Positions 1 to 7,071 of a stretch of DNA of 48,791 nt are shown here, one piece after another. Source of the DNA: an uncultured Oleispira sp. (GTDB lineage Bacteria > Pseudomonadota > Gammaproteobacteria > Pseudomonadales > Oceanobacteraceae); NCBI GenBank assembly GCA_913019965.1, contig CAJVZR010000029.1, positions 1-48,791 on the forward strand, in the 5' to 3' direction. Under the pieces are notes generated by a model. That model saw nothing but the letters and a program-made list of their open reading frames with translations, ran no database searches and was not told where the DNA came from. The position numbers were made by a program, and so were the translations under genes. Every line of letters starts with the position of its first letter. Within the stretch, counting starts at the first letter, position 1.

Positions 1-1029
1 CAAGACACCGTTTTAGGCTTACAAGTTCAAAAACAAGTTAATGACTCAACCTCTGCTACTGGCCAATTGGTTTCTCGCGGATCTAGCGACTACAACACGG
101 AAGCAGCTTGGGCCTTTGTCACTTATGCTGCTAGTGACGATCTTGATTTAAGAATGGGTCGGTTACGTATTCCGTTCTTCCAATATTCAGATTTTCTTGA
201 AGTAGGCTATGCCTTTAACTGGATTCGCCCACCAAGTGAGGTTTACCGAGTTCCCTTCTCTTCTTTAGATGGTGTAGATCTTACTAAACGCTTCAGTTCA
301 GGCAGTATTGATGGCAGCGTTCAAGTTTATTACGGCAGATTTCAAGGAGTATTCGACACTGGTGTCGATAAATATGATTCTGACTATAGAAACTTCACTG
401 GCTTAGCGATTACAGCAAATATGGGCAATTTCGGTACTCGATTAAGCTACCACCAAGCCGAAATCATTATGGATACATCTGATGCAACTACTCAATTAGG
501 TGGAGCCAAAGCAGCAGCAGGAGCAATTGCCGCAGTACCAGAAGGCGTTGATGTTGGAACAGCAACAGGAAATCCTGCTTTAGCAGGTCTTACCGGGGTT
601 GGTGATGCAAGCGCAAGTGAAGATTTTGACTTCGCTGGACAAACAAGTCAGTTCGTTGAAGCCGCTTTTACTTATGACGATGGCACTTATAGCGCAGTAG
701 CTGAGTGGACAGCCTTAGATCATGAGTCATCATTATTTCTTGATGACCAAGCATGGTTATTGGGTATTGCCGCTCGTTTTGGCGATTTCACTCCACACCT
801 GACCTACACAACTGAAAAAGATAGTTTTGATTCAGGCACCGAAGGCGAAATTCAAAAGCAACTCCCCCTTGAATCTGAGCAAAGCAGCATCATAGTTGGT
901 TTACGCTACGACTACGATTCAAGCACCGCACTGAAGTTTGAAATTCAAAATAATGATGAGACTACAGCTTCGGGTGCCGATGGCGATTCTGCAACTCTAT
1001 ACAGCGTTGCTGTAGACGTGGTCTTTTAA
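1..1029 (+). CDS. Outer-membrane porin, 5' truncated by window edge
   Basis: Frame 1 is open from the first base, and the first residues (QDTVLGLQVQKQVNDS) align with the inside of the paralogue at 1481-2638, so the true start and signal peptide lie upstream of the window. Visible part is 342 codons. It has alternating polar and aromatic beta-strands, the conserved block LDLRMGRLRIPFF, and a C-terminal Phe (VAVDVVF) typical of proteins inserted by the BAM complex. It probably forms a diffusion pore for small solutes in the outer membrane; the substrate cannot be read from the sequence. It is followed within a few bases by a PstS-like periplasmic protein, and this pair is repeated immediately downstream. 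The family assignment as a general porin is firm; a more specific class is not. Confidence 0.85.
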   Translation, partial: QDTVLGLQVQKQVNDSTSATGQLVSRGSSDYNTEAAWAFVTYAASDDLDLRMGRLRIPFFQYSDFLEVGYAFNWIRPPSEVYRVPFSSLDGVDLTKRFSSGSIDGSVQVYYGRFQGVFDTGVDKYDSDYRNFTGLAITANMGNFGTRLSYHQAEIIMDTSDATTQLGGAKAAAGAIAAVPEGVDVGTATGNPALAGLTGVGDASASEDFDFAGQTSQFVEAAFTYDDGTYSAVAEWTALDHESSLFLDDQAWLLGIAARFGDFTPHLTYTTEKDSFDSGTEGEIQKQLPLESEQSSIIVGLRYDYDSSTALKFEIQNNDETTASGADGDSATLYSVAVDVVF

Positions 1030-1040
1030 GGAGAATGATA

Positions 1041-1463
1041 ATGAAAACATTTAAACATTCATGTTCAGTGCTCCTTATAGGATTGGCATCAAGCTTAGCA
1101 TCAGCAGAAATCTCTGTAATTGTCAGCACGAATAACCCTAATGAAAGTATTGATCAAAATACCGTCAGTAAGATTTTCCTAGGTAAAGCTAAAAGTTTTC
1201 CTGACGGCAGCCAAGCAGTTCCCATTGATCAAGATGATGGCGCCGCTGCGCGAGTCGCCTTCAACTCAACAGTTCTTGGGAAATCCGCTAGCCAACTAAA
1301 ATCCTACTGGTCCCGCTTGATTTTCACAGGTAAAGGTACACCGCCGAAACAGTCGGGCAACGACGCTGCTGTCAAAGAATTGGTCGCAAACAACCCAAAT
1401 ATTATCGGTTACGTTGACTCTTCAGTCGTTGATTCATCGGTTAAAGTTGTCCATAAATTTTAA
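1041..1463 (+). CDS. Small PstS-like periplasmic substrate-binding domain protein (copy 1)
   Basis: 140 residues from the ATG at 1041, chosen over the ATG at 1035 because AAGGAG (1028-1033) sits 7 nt before it. Residues 1-22 form a signal peptide ending ASA before Glu23. The mature part, about 118 residues, contains VSKIFLGK, PIDQ and a region around KSYWSRLIFTGKGTPP that resembles one lobe of PstS-type phosphate-binding proteins (PBP-like 2 family). A full PstS is about 300 residues, so this is a single-lobe protein. No PstCAB transporter genes are near. It lies between two porin genes with almost no spacing, which suggests a periplasmic partner of the porin. Phosphate as ligand is only an inference from the family name. 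Confidence 0.75.
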   Translation: MKTFKHSCSVLLIGLASSLASAEISVIVSTNNPNESIDQNTVSKIFLGKAKSFPDGSQAVPIDQDDGAAARVAFNSTVLGKSASQLKSYWSRLIFTGKGTPPKQSGNDAAVKELVANNPNIIGYVDSSVVDSSVKVVHKF

Positions 1464-1480
1464 TGAGGGAGTCAATAGAA

Positions 1481-2638
1481 ATGAAAAATATTGCTAAAAA
1501 CCTACTATTGGCATCCATAGGCATTGCTTCTTCATCACAAGCGAATGACCTCAACATCAATGGATTTCTCAGCGTTGGCGCATCAATGCTAGACAACGAC
1601 AAGGTTGAAATCTCAGGCTACGATACAAACGGAGGTTTCAAACAAGATACAATTCTTGGCCTACAATTAAGCAAACAAGTGAATGATTCTACGACGGTTA
1701 CAGGGCAGTTAGTATCGCGCGGTAGCGAGGACTATAATACTGAGTCTGCTTGGGCATATATTAATTTTGCTGCCAATGATGATTTAGACCTGCGCATGGG
1801 GCGCTTGCGTGTTCCATTCTATTATTACTCAGACTTTTTAGAGGTAGGGTTCGCTTACGACTGGATTAGACCTCCAGCTGAAGTTTATTCTGTACCTTTC
1901 TCTTCTGTCGACGGCGTTGATGCTACCTACCGTTTCTCTATCGGCAACTGGGATAACAGCGCACAAGCTTACTACGGGCGCTATACACCTGAAGGAGCCG
2001 GAGTCGACCTAAGAAACTTTACGGGTTTAGCACTGTCTGGGCAAACTGGAGACTTTTCATTGCGCGCCTCCTATCACCGACTCGAAATTATTAGTGATGG
2101 AACTGGTAGCTTTGGAGCCGTCAACCAAGGAGCCGCTGCCCTTATAGGCACCACTGGCTCAGCTTTAAATACTGGCTTACTTGCTGCTGGTTATAGCAAC
2201 CAAGATATTGCTGGGGCTGTTGATGACTTTACTCTAACGGGACAGGAAATAGGCTTTTATGGTATAGCCGCAGGGTATGACAATGGCGATTACAGCGCCA
2301 TCGCGGAATACACACAAAGTTTTGGAGACGCTCCATTTATTCCTATCGTTAATACCTATTTAGTTAAAGCAGCTAAACGCTTTTCCGATATCACAGCACA
2401 TTTAACTTTTACCAGTTCGGAAACAGAACTGGATTCAGGAATAAATGAGACAATTCAAAAATCTCTAATGTTAGAAGATAAACAGTCAAGCATTATACTT
2501 GGAGCTCGTTACGACTACGACTCGAGCTCTGCGCTTAAATTTGAAATTCAGCAACTAACTGAAGACATGCGTAGCGGAGCTGGTGAAATTGATGAAACCG
2601 GCATGCTTTATAGTGTTGCTATTGACTTGGTCTTTTAA
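1481..2638 (+). CDS. Outer-membrane porin (copy 2, complete)
   Basis: 385 residues from the ATG at 1481. GAGGGAG at 1465-1471 lies 9 nt before it, and translation from there opens with a clean signal peptide (residues 1-21, ending SSSQA). An in-frame ATG at 1463 would add six residues and put the binding site inside the gene. The mature protein is a beta-barrel: alternating strands, the conserved LDLRMGRLRVPF and EVGFAYDWIRPPAEVY segments, and a terminal Phe (VAIDLVF). It is clearly a paralogue of the truncated gene at the left edge, with strong identity in the strands and different loops, for example in the Ala/Gly-rich stretch around residues 210-250. It probably imports small solutes across the outer membrane; specificity is unknown. 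Confidence 0.88.
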   Translation: MKNIAKNLLLASIGIASSSQANDLNINGFLSVGASMLDNDKVEISGYDTNGGFKQDTILGLQLSKQVNDSTTVTGQLVSRGSEDYNTESAWAYINFAANDDLDLRMGRLRVPFYYYSDFLEVGFAYDWIRPPAEVYSVPFSSVDGVDATYRFSIGNWDNSAQAYYGRYTPEGAGVDLRNFTGLALSGQTGDFSLRASYHRLEIISDGTGSFGAVNQGAAALIGTTGSALNTGLLAAGYSNQDIAGAVDDFTLTGQEIGFYGIAAGYDNGDYSAIAEYTQSFGDAPFIPIVNTYLVKAAKRFSDITAHLTFTSSETELDSGINETIQKSLMLEDKQSSIILGARYDYDSSSALKFEIQQLTEDMRSGAGEIDETGMLYSVAIDLVF

Positions 2639-2649
2639 GGGGAATACTT

Positions 2650-3072
2650 ATGACGACAATTAAACAGTTATTTTGTACATGCATAATTAGCTTTTTCACA
2701 ATTACTGCTGCTGCAGAGACGTCAGTTATTGTGAGTGCTAGCAATGGCAATGCGAGCATTGATAAAAACACGATCAGCAAAATTTTCTTAGGAAAAAGCA
2801 AGAGTTTCCCTGATGGTTCACAAGCCTTACCTATCGATCAAAATGATGGTACCGCCGCAAGGGATGCTTTCAATAGTAATGTATTAGGGAAATCTGCAAG
2901 CCAATTAAAGTCATATTGGTCTCGTTTGATTTTTACTGGGAAAGGCACCCCACCAAAACAATCAGGTAATGATAGTGATGTCAAAGCGCTTATATCCAAT
3001 AATCCAAACATGATTGGGTATATCGATTCTTCTGCTGTTGATGCCAGCGTAAAAGTTGTGCATAAATTTTGA
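2650..3072 (+). CDS. Small PstS-like periplasmic substrate-binding domain protein (copy 2)
   Basis: 140 residues with an N-terminal signal peptide of about 22 residues (ending TAAA before Glu). AAGGGGA overlaps the stop of the preceding porin and gives a good ribosome binding site at 2637-2643. The mature protein is nearly the same as copy 1: the block from LGKSASQLKSYWSR through KGTPPKQSGND is identical, and most differences are conservative. It is a single PBP-like lobe, too short for a full two-lobe binding protein. A strong terminator follows, so this gene ends the four-gene unit. Role inferred: periplasmic partner of the porins. The ligand is unknown. Confidence 0.75.
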   Translation: MTTIKQLFCTCIISFFTITAAAETSVIVSASNGNASIDKNTISKIFLGKSKSFPDGSQALPIDQNDGTAARDAFNSNVLGKSASQLKSYWSRLIFTGKGTPPKQSGNDSDVKALISNNPNMIGYIDSSAVDASVKVVHKF

Positions 3073-3098
3073 CCGAATAACTATAGATCTAGATCATG

Positions 3099-3130
3099 GG
3101 CAACGTTTATTTTTAAACGTTGCCTTTTTT
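3099..3130 (+). terminator. Rho-independent terminator after the porin unit
   Basis: A perfect 11-bp stem GGCAACGTTTA (3099-3109) pairs with TAAACGTTGCC (3114-3124) across a TTTT loop and is followed by six T (3125-3130). Confidence 0.92.
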
Positions 3131-3187
3131 GTATCAAGAATTACTACTACAATGGCTTTTTTATATTAATGAAAAAGGCTCTCCTGA

Positions 3188-4213
3188 GTGACAATTCCAA
3201 ATCAAGATAACCTCCCCCAGAAGACCGCTGAGAAATCATCATTCGGAGTATTAATGGTAAACCTCGGCACCCCTGAAGAACCTACATCTAAAGCGGTTCG
3301 AGCCTACCTAAAAGAATTTCTATCAGATATTCGAGTTGTGGATGCCCCGCGTTTCATTTGGTGGTTTATTTTACGCGCCATTTTAATCATTCGCCCTAAG
3401 CCCGTCTCTAAAGCTTATAAGAGCATATGGACCAAAGATGGATCGCCTTTATTGGTAATATCCAAAAGACAAGCGAAAGCACTACAAATTCAATTAAACA
3501 AAGATTTCAAGAAAGATATTCCCGTCGCACTTGCCATGACTTATGGCAACCCAAGTATTGAAACTGCAGCGTTAGAGTTGCGGACTAAAGGTGTCGAGAA
3601 AATACTCATATTACCAATGTACCCTCAGTACTCCTCATCTACGACTGCTGCAATTTACGATAAGCTTTCTGACCTACTCAAACTATGCCCTCATCTACCA
3701 GAAATGCGCTGGATAAGAGACTTCCATAATGACGACCGCTATATTGATGCTTTAGCTCAGTCTGCAAAGCAACAATGGTCAAAAGAAGGTCAGAGCGAAA
3801 AACTATTAATGTCATTTCACGGCGTACCAGAACGCTATACAGCGAAGGGCGACCCGTATGAACACCAATGCCGAGAAACAGCTCGATTATTATCAGAAAA
3901 ATTAGAATTGCAGCCAGAGCAATGGGCCTGCTGCTTTCAATCACGTTTTGGCCGTGAAGAATGGGTTAAACCTTATACTGACAAAACACTAGAGCAATGG
4001 GGTGCAGAAGGCATTAAGAGTGTTGATGTAATCTGTCCAGCATTCTCAGCAGATTGCTTGGAAACCTTAGAAGAAATACAAGTAGAAAATAGAGACATAT
4101 TTTTAGAAGCTGGTGGTCAAGATTATCATTACATCCCCGCACTTAATGATAATAAAGATCATATTGAGATGCTAAGTGAACTTGTCCAGCAACATAGCCA
4201 AGGCTGGAACTAA
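3188..4213 (+). CDS. hemH: Ferrochelatase
   Basis: 341 residues; inserts Fe2+ into protoporphyrin IX, the last step of heme synthesis, at the inner face of the cytoplasmic membrane. The family signature is clear: VNLGTPEEP near the N-terminus, the catalytic histidine in SFHGVPERY (His211), QSRFGREEW, and CPAFSADCLETLEEI with the metal-site glutamate near residue 292. Length fits the family (E. coli 320). The start is GTG at 3188: an in-frame TGA lies directly upstream (3185-3187), so no earlier start is possible, and an AAAAGG about 9 nt before it may serve as binding site. It is a lone gene between the porin terminator and the convergent hvf operon. Confidence 0.96.
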   Translation: MTIPNQDNLPQKTAEKSSFGVLMVNLGTPEEPTSKAVRAYLKEFLSDIRVVDAPRFIWWFILRAILIIRPKPVSKAYKSIWTKDGSPLLVISKRQAKALQIQLNKDFKKDIPVALAMTYGNPSIETAALELRTKGVEKILILPMYPQYSSSTTAAIYDKLSDLLKLCPHLPEMRWIRDFHNDDRYIDALAQSAKQQWSKEGQSEKLLMSFHGVPERYTAKGDPYEHQCRETARLLSEKLELQPEQWACCFQSRFGREEWVKPYTDKTLEQWGAEGIKSVDVICPAFSADCLETLEEIQVENRDIFLEAGGQDYHYIPALNDNKDHIEMLSELVQQHSQGWN

Positions 4214-4240
4214 TATTTTTGACTAGCCTGAATTAAATGA

Positions 4241-4273
4241 GACTAATCCCCTGCATCAAACACGGGGTTAGTC
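4241..4273. terminator. Hairpin between hemH and hvfX, possible bidirectional terminator
   Basis: GACTAATCCC (4241-4250) pairs with GGGGTTAGTC (4264-4273), with one G-T wobble. It lies between the convergent ends of hemH and the DoxX gene. T-rich sequence follows on the plus side, but the run is interrupted, so strength is uncertain. Confidence 0.5.
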
Positions 4274-4286
4274 TCCATGATTATTT

Positions 4287-4871
4287 TTAATTTTTCTTGA
4301 AATACTTAGCAATCCAATAATCTAAACTTACCACCTTACCTGCCCCTGTAAAGAACAGCGATAACAACATAATTAAGTAAGTTACACCAAACTCAATGCC
4401 GTTATTGAGAATAACGAAATTGCCCTTCTCGGTTAACCAATTATAATTTCCGTGCTCTTGCAATATTGATCGAGCAGCAGCCGTTCTTTCAGCGACCCCA
4501 GCATCAGCAGCGCCATCGGCGATAGCAGCCCAACCATTTCCCCAATGGACTGTAAAGATAGCCACTACCATAGTAATCATCAAAGGCACCGCAATATAGC
4601 GAGTAGCAAAACCAAGTAGTAAAAATATAGCCCCTAAAATTTCAGTCCAGGTGGCCAAAAATGCCAATAGCATAGGTGCCGGTAGACCTAGCCCCCAGTC
4701 CGCATTACCAAACCAGCTGGCCGTATCTTCAAAATGCGCCCACTTATTAGTCCCTGCCATCCAAAATGGAAAGAACAAATAAATTCTTAAGGCCAAAGGA
4801 GCGATAGCATCCAGCTTTCGCGTTAGGTTAAATTGCTCATGAGCCCAAAGCCCTATATTAGTGATCGACAT
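4287..4871 (-). CDS. hvfX: DoxX-family membrane protein of the HvfX type
   Basis: 194 residues with about four hydrophobic helices: IAPLALRIYLFFPFWMAGTN, the stretch around MLLAFLATWTEILGAIFLLL, one around YIAVPLMITMVVAIF, and a C-terminal one around FGVTYLIMLLSLFF. This is the DoxX fold. An AAAGGAT binding site precedes the ATG. It lies 88 nt after hvfC on the same strand and in the same order as in other HvfA/B/C operons, where a DoxX protein (HvfX) accompanies a copper-binding modified peptide. The exact biochemical role of HvfX is not something the sequence shows; membrane handling of the peptide or metal is an inference. The family name rests on context as well as on fold. Confidence 0.8.
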   Translation of the reverse strand: MSITNIGLWAHEQFNLTRKLDAIAPLALRIYLFFPFWMAGTNKWAHFEDTASWFGNADWGLGLPAPMLLAFLATWTEILGAIFLLLGFATRYIAVPLMITMVVAIFTVHWGNGWAAIADGAADAGVAERTAAARSILQEHGNYNWLTEKGNFVILNNGIEFGVTYLIMLLSLFFTGAGKVVSLDYWIAKYFKKN

Positions 4872-4959
4872 GCTGTATCCTTTTCCCTTCCTGATAAGTG
4901 CTAATTTATAATCGTTAAATCATTTGAACATTCATAACAAGCATAGTTCCCTTCAAGCA

Positions 4960-5721
4960 CTAATTTGTAGTTTTAGCTTCACAACCCCAAATAATGCCTA
5001 ATTGCTGCCAGTGCCGCAAAGTATTAATCCCCCCCTCTAAGGCCGCCTTATTCTCAGCAAGACCACTTTGGGTTAATAGCAATAACAAAGCCTCTTCAGC
5101 GCTTCTACCTCCTTCTTTCAGTAGAGCCAATAACTGCAAGGTAAACGGATTGGTTTGTGCGAATCCCACTTCGTCATTACGATCACGATATACAACTAAG
5201 GCACTAGGCTCTGGGTCCGGAGCGGCATTAGTGATAGATATTTTATGCACGGGATATTGATATAAGAACCCTTCGACTACCGGTGACATAACAGGGATGG
5301 AGGCGAGAATATCCCCATCGACAAAATTCGCGTCATCACAGGCTTCGACATCAACAAACAGCTCAAGCCATTCGTAGTGTGCCAACTCCAACATATAGGC
5401 GGGATCATGCTCAGTTAATTTGTATTCATGCTCAAGAAAAGACAAAAACTCTCGTGAGATTTCAAGAAAATAAGGGGTTTTACTCTGATGCGAGGAAAAG
5501 AATTCTCGGCCGATACCTTGCCAGCGCTGCTCACCAATAATTTCCGCAAGAACAGGAAAACCACCGGATAAAAAACCCATGACATTCTTAAAAAACAAAT
5601 CTCGATAGATCGCCATATGCCGATCATCCACATCAGCAGGACGGACCACTGTATCCGGGGTTTTAATATGATTAGCAAAGCCTTGCTGGATCACTCTAAA
5701 ATCATGCTGTCCGTTGGACAT
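4960..5721 (-). CDS. hvfC: HvfC-type RiPP maturation partner (DUF2063)
   Basis: 253 residues. The N-terminal third (FRVIQQGFANHIKTP..., RHMAIYRDLFFKNVMGFL) matches the DUF2063 domain that pairs with DUF692 enzymes and is thought to present the precursor peptide. The C-terminal half contains YQYPVHKI and a leucine-rich winged-helix-like region (LLALLKEGGRSAEEALLLLL). The ATG at 5721 is preferred over GTG at 5727 because GGAGG (5731-5727) is 5 nt before it. The gene overlaps the end of hvfB by about 20 nt, so translation is coupled. It lies between the maturase and the DoxX gene in a classic hvfABC-X order. Confidence 0.88.
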   Translation of the reverse strand: MSNGQHDFRVIQQGFANHIKTPDTVVRPADVDDRHMAIYRDLFFKNVMGFLSGGFPVLAEIIGEQRWQGIGREFFSSHQSKTPYFLEISREFLSFLEHEYKLTEHDPAYMLELAHYEWLELFVDVEACDDANFVDGDILASIPVMSPVVEGFLYQYPVHKISITNAAPDPEPSALVVYRDRNDEVGFAQTNPFTLQLLALLKEGGRSAEEALLLLLTQSGLAENKAALEGGINTLRHWQQLGIIWGCEAKTTN

Positions 5722-6547
5722 GATCACCTCCGGCCAAGCGCTGAGCCTGTTTTATCAAACGAATTTCAGACATCAAGTCATCAACACTAGGAATATTAAA
5801 ATCACGCTCCAATAACGTCGGAATGACTCCGTGATGCTGATAGGTAAAATCTAAAAGATCCCACACGTCTTGCTTCACACTTGCTCCATGAGTATCTACC
5901 AGTAAGTCAACCGCTTCTTCATAATGCCCTGCAATATGCAGGTAAGAAATTTTATCCGTAGGAATTTTCTGAAGGTAGTCTTTGGCGTCAAATCCGTGAT
6001 TAATACTATTTACGTAGACATTGTTTACGTCGAGTAATAGGCGACAGTTCGCCTCTTCAACCACTGCATTAAGGAATTCAATCTCTTCCATTTGCTTGCC
6101 AGGCTGGGCATAGGCTGAGACATTTTCTATGATCAAAGGCTGCTCAATAATATCCTGCACAGTCTGAATCCGCTGAGCGACATATCTTACCGCTTCTTCG
6201 GTGAAAGGAATGGGCATAAGGTCGTACATATGCCCTTCACTACTACAATAACTTAAATGCTCACTATAGGCCTTAATATCGTGCTCTTTCATGAAGTCGC
6301 GCACTTGCTTAATGAACGCTATATCGAGCTCATCAGGGCTTCCAATTGATAAGGACAAGCCATGACACATAAAATCAAAACGCTCGGTATAGCTGCGGAA
6401 TGCCTTACCCAATCGACCACCCACTCCGATCCAATTTTCAGGCGCTACTTCCATGAAATTAATTTGTTCAGGGTTCACAGACGACAACGGACCCAAAAGG
6501 GCCCGTCGTAATCCGAGACCTGTGCCACTAACTGGATAGTTAGGCAT
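5702..6547 (-). CDS. hvfB: HvfB-type multinuclear iron oxidative maturase (MNIO, DUF692)
   Basis: 281 residues, the usual length for DUF692 TIM-barrel enzymes that use two or three iron ions to convert cysteines of a precursor peptide to oxazolone/thioamide groups. Candidate metal ligands are visible in order: HGLSLSIGSPDELD, EHLSYC, IENVSAYAQPG, LLDVNNVYVNSINHG, LHIAGHYEE and DTHGASV. An AGGAGA site precedes the ATG. It is downstream of a Cys-rich precursor gene and overlaps hvfC. The predicted product is a copper-binding RiPP. The cytoplasm is the expected site of modification, before export of the peptide by its signal sequence. Confidence 0.92.
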   Translation of the reverse strand: MPNYPVSGTGLGLRRALLGPLSSVNPEQINFMEVAPENWIGVGGRLGKAFRSYTERFDFMCHGLSLSIGSPDELDIAFIKQVRDFMKEHDIKAYSEHLSYCSSEGHMYDLMPIPFTEEAVRYVAQRIQTVQDIIEQPLIIENVSAYAQPGKQMEEIEFLNAVVEEANCRLLLDVNNVYVNSINHGFDAKDYLQKIPTDKISYLHIAGHYEEAVDLLVDTHGASVKQDVWDLLDFTYQHHGVIPTLLERDFNIPSVDDLMSEIRLIKQAQRLAGGDHVQRTA

Positions 6548-6580
6548 GTAGATCTCCTATTTTATAACGATATGGACAAA

Positions 6581-6952
6581 CTAGCCGCCACACTTACCTT
6601 CGCTAGACGATTTTTTATCACCGCCACACTTGCCTTCACCACATTTACCTTCGCCAGCCGCTTTCTTTTCACCGCCACACTTACCTTCACCGCATTTGCC
6701 TTCGCCAGCCGCTTTTTTATCGCCGCCACACTTACCTTCGCCACATTTGCCTTCACCAGACGCTTTTTTATCACCACCGCACTTGCCTTCACCACACTTG
6801 CCTTCATGGTGAGCTGCTACTTTATAGCCGCCTTGCAGTTCAGTCGTTGCAAAAGGATTTTCTGCCGCTTGCGTAGCAGGACCATAAGCCATAGCTGTTA
6901 CAAATGCAGCGCCTAGGGTTGCGGCTAAAGGTTTAGTAGTAGATTTAGTCAT
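6581..6952 (-). CDS. hvfA: HvfA-type metallophore precursor peptide with EGKCG repeats
   Basis: 123 residues from the ATG at 6952; AAGGAA lies 6 nt before it, and a TTG at 6958 is less likely. Residues 1 to about 30 form a signal peptide ending TQAAE. Next come NPFATTELQGGYKVAA, the conserved leader-like block of HvfA peptides, and then nine EGKCG motifs: four copies of a 17-residue unit (EGKCGEGKCGGDKKAxG) and a final EGKCGG. Only these nine cysteines occur in the mature part, each in the same EGKCG context, the motif modified by MNIO enzymes. It heads the hvfABC operon. The product is probably an exported copper chelator or buffer. No binding site for a copper regulator was recognised. Confidence 0.9.
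   Translation of the reverse strand: MTKSTTKPLAATLGAAFVTAMAYGPATQAAENPFATTELQGGYKVAAHHEGKCGEGKCGGDKKASGEGKCGEGKCGGDKKAAGEGKCGEGKCGGEKKAAGEGKCGEGKCGGDKKSSSEGKCGG
6584..6805 (-). repeat. 51-nt tandem repeat inside hvfA
   Basis: Four head-to-tail copies of a 51-nt unit encode EGKCGEGKCGGDKK plus three variable residues (ASG, AAG, AAG, SSS; one copy has E for D). A partial fifth copy encodes the terminal EGKCGG. Units keep the reading frame, so copy number can change without breaking the gene. Confidence 0.92.
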
Positions 6953-6995
6953 GATCAATTCCTTAAAGTTTTCTGTCTGTGCTTATAGTACGTTT

Positions 6996-7001
6996 ATTAT
7001 A
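6996..7001 (-). promoter_or_regulatory. Possible -10 element of the hvf operon promoter
   Basis: A perfect TATAAT on the minus strand lies 44 nt before the hvfA start codon. No good -35 hexamer is found 16-18 nt upstream, so either an activator is needed or the match is chance. Confidence 0.3.
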
Positions 7002-7036
7002 TGGAGCAAAAACTCCTTATGCTTTGTTAGTCCAGC

Positions 7037-7061
7037 TTGCCATTGAATAGTTCAATGGCAA
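7037..7061. other. Perfect 11-bp hairpin between hrpA and hvfA
   Basis: TTGCCATTGAA (7037-7047) pairs with TTCAATGGCAA (7051-7061) over a 3-nt loop. In the hrpA direction a T-rich stretch precedes rather than follows the stem, so it is not a standard intrinsic terminator. It could be an mRNA 3'-end stabiliser for hrpA. Confidence 0.5.
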
Positions 7062-7071
7062 AGGAAAAAAA

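Larger units (their letters stand above)
1..3072 (+). repeat. Tandem duplication of a porin + PstS-like gene pair
   Basis: The unit [porin, 140-residue PstS-like protein] occurs twice in direct order, with the same junction spacing and similar ribosome binding sites. Proteins of the two units are highly similar, and the DNA has drifted at many synonymous positions, so the duplication is old rather than a recent error. The left border is outside the window. Confidence 0.85.

Noticed and set aside
3169-3210. 13-codon ATG ORF overlapping the hemH start
   Set aside because: No separate evidence for translation; the ferrochelatase frame begins at GTG 3188 after an in-frame stop.
6584-6805. Repeat array that might look like CRISPR
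   Set aside because: Units are contiguous, in frame and encode a protein repeat; there are no unique spacers and no cas genes.
6562-6916. Several ORFs on both strands over the hvfA repeat, rich in Lys/Val or Phe/Thr/Pro
   Set aside because: They are shadows caused by the 51-nt repeat. The hvfA frame has signal peptide, leader block, binding site and operon context.
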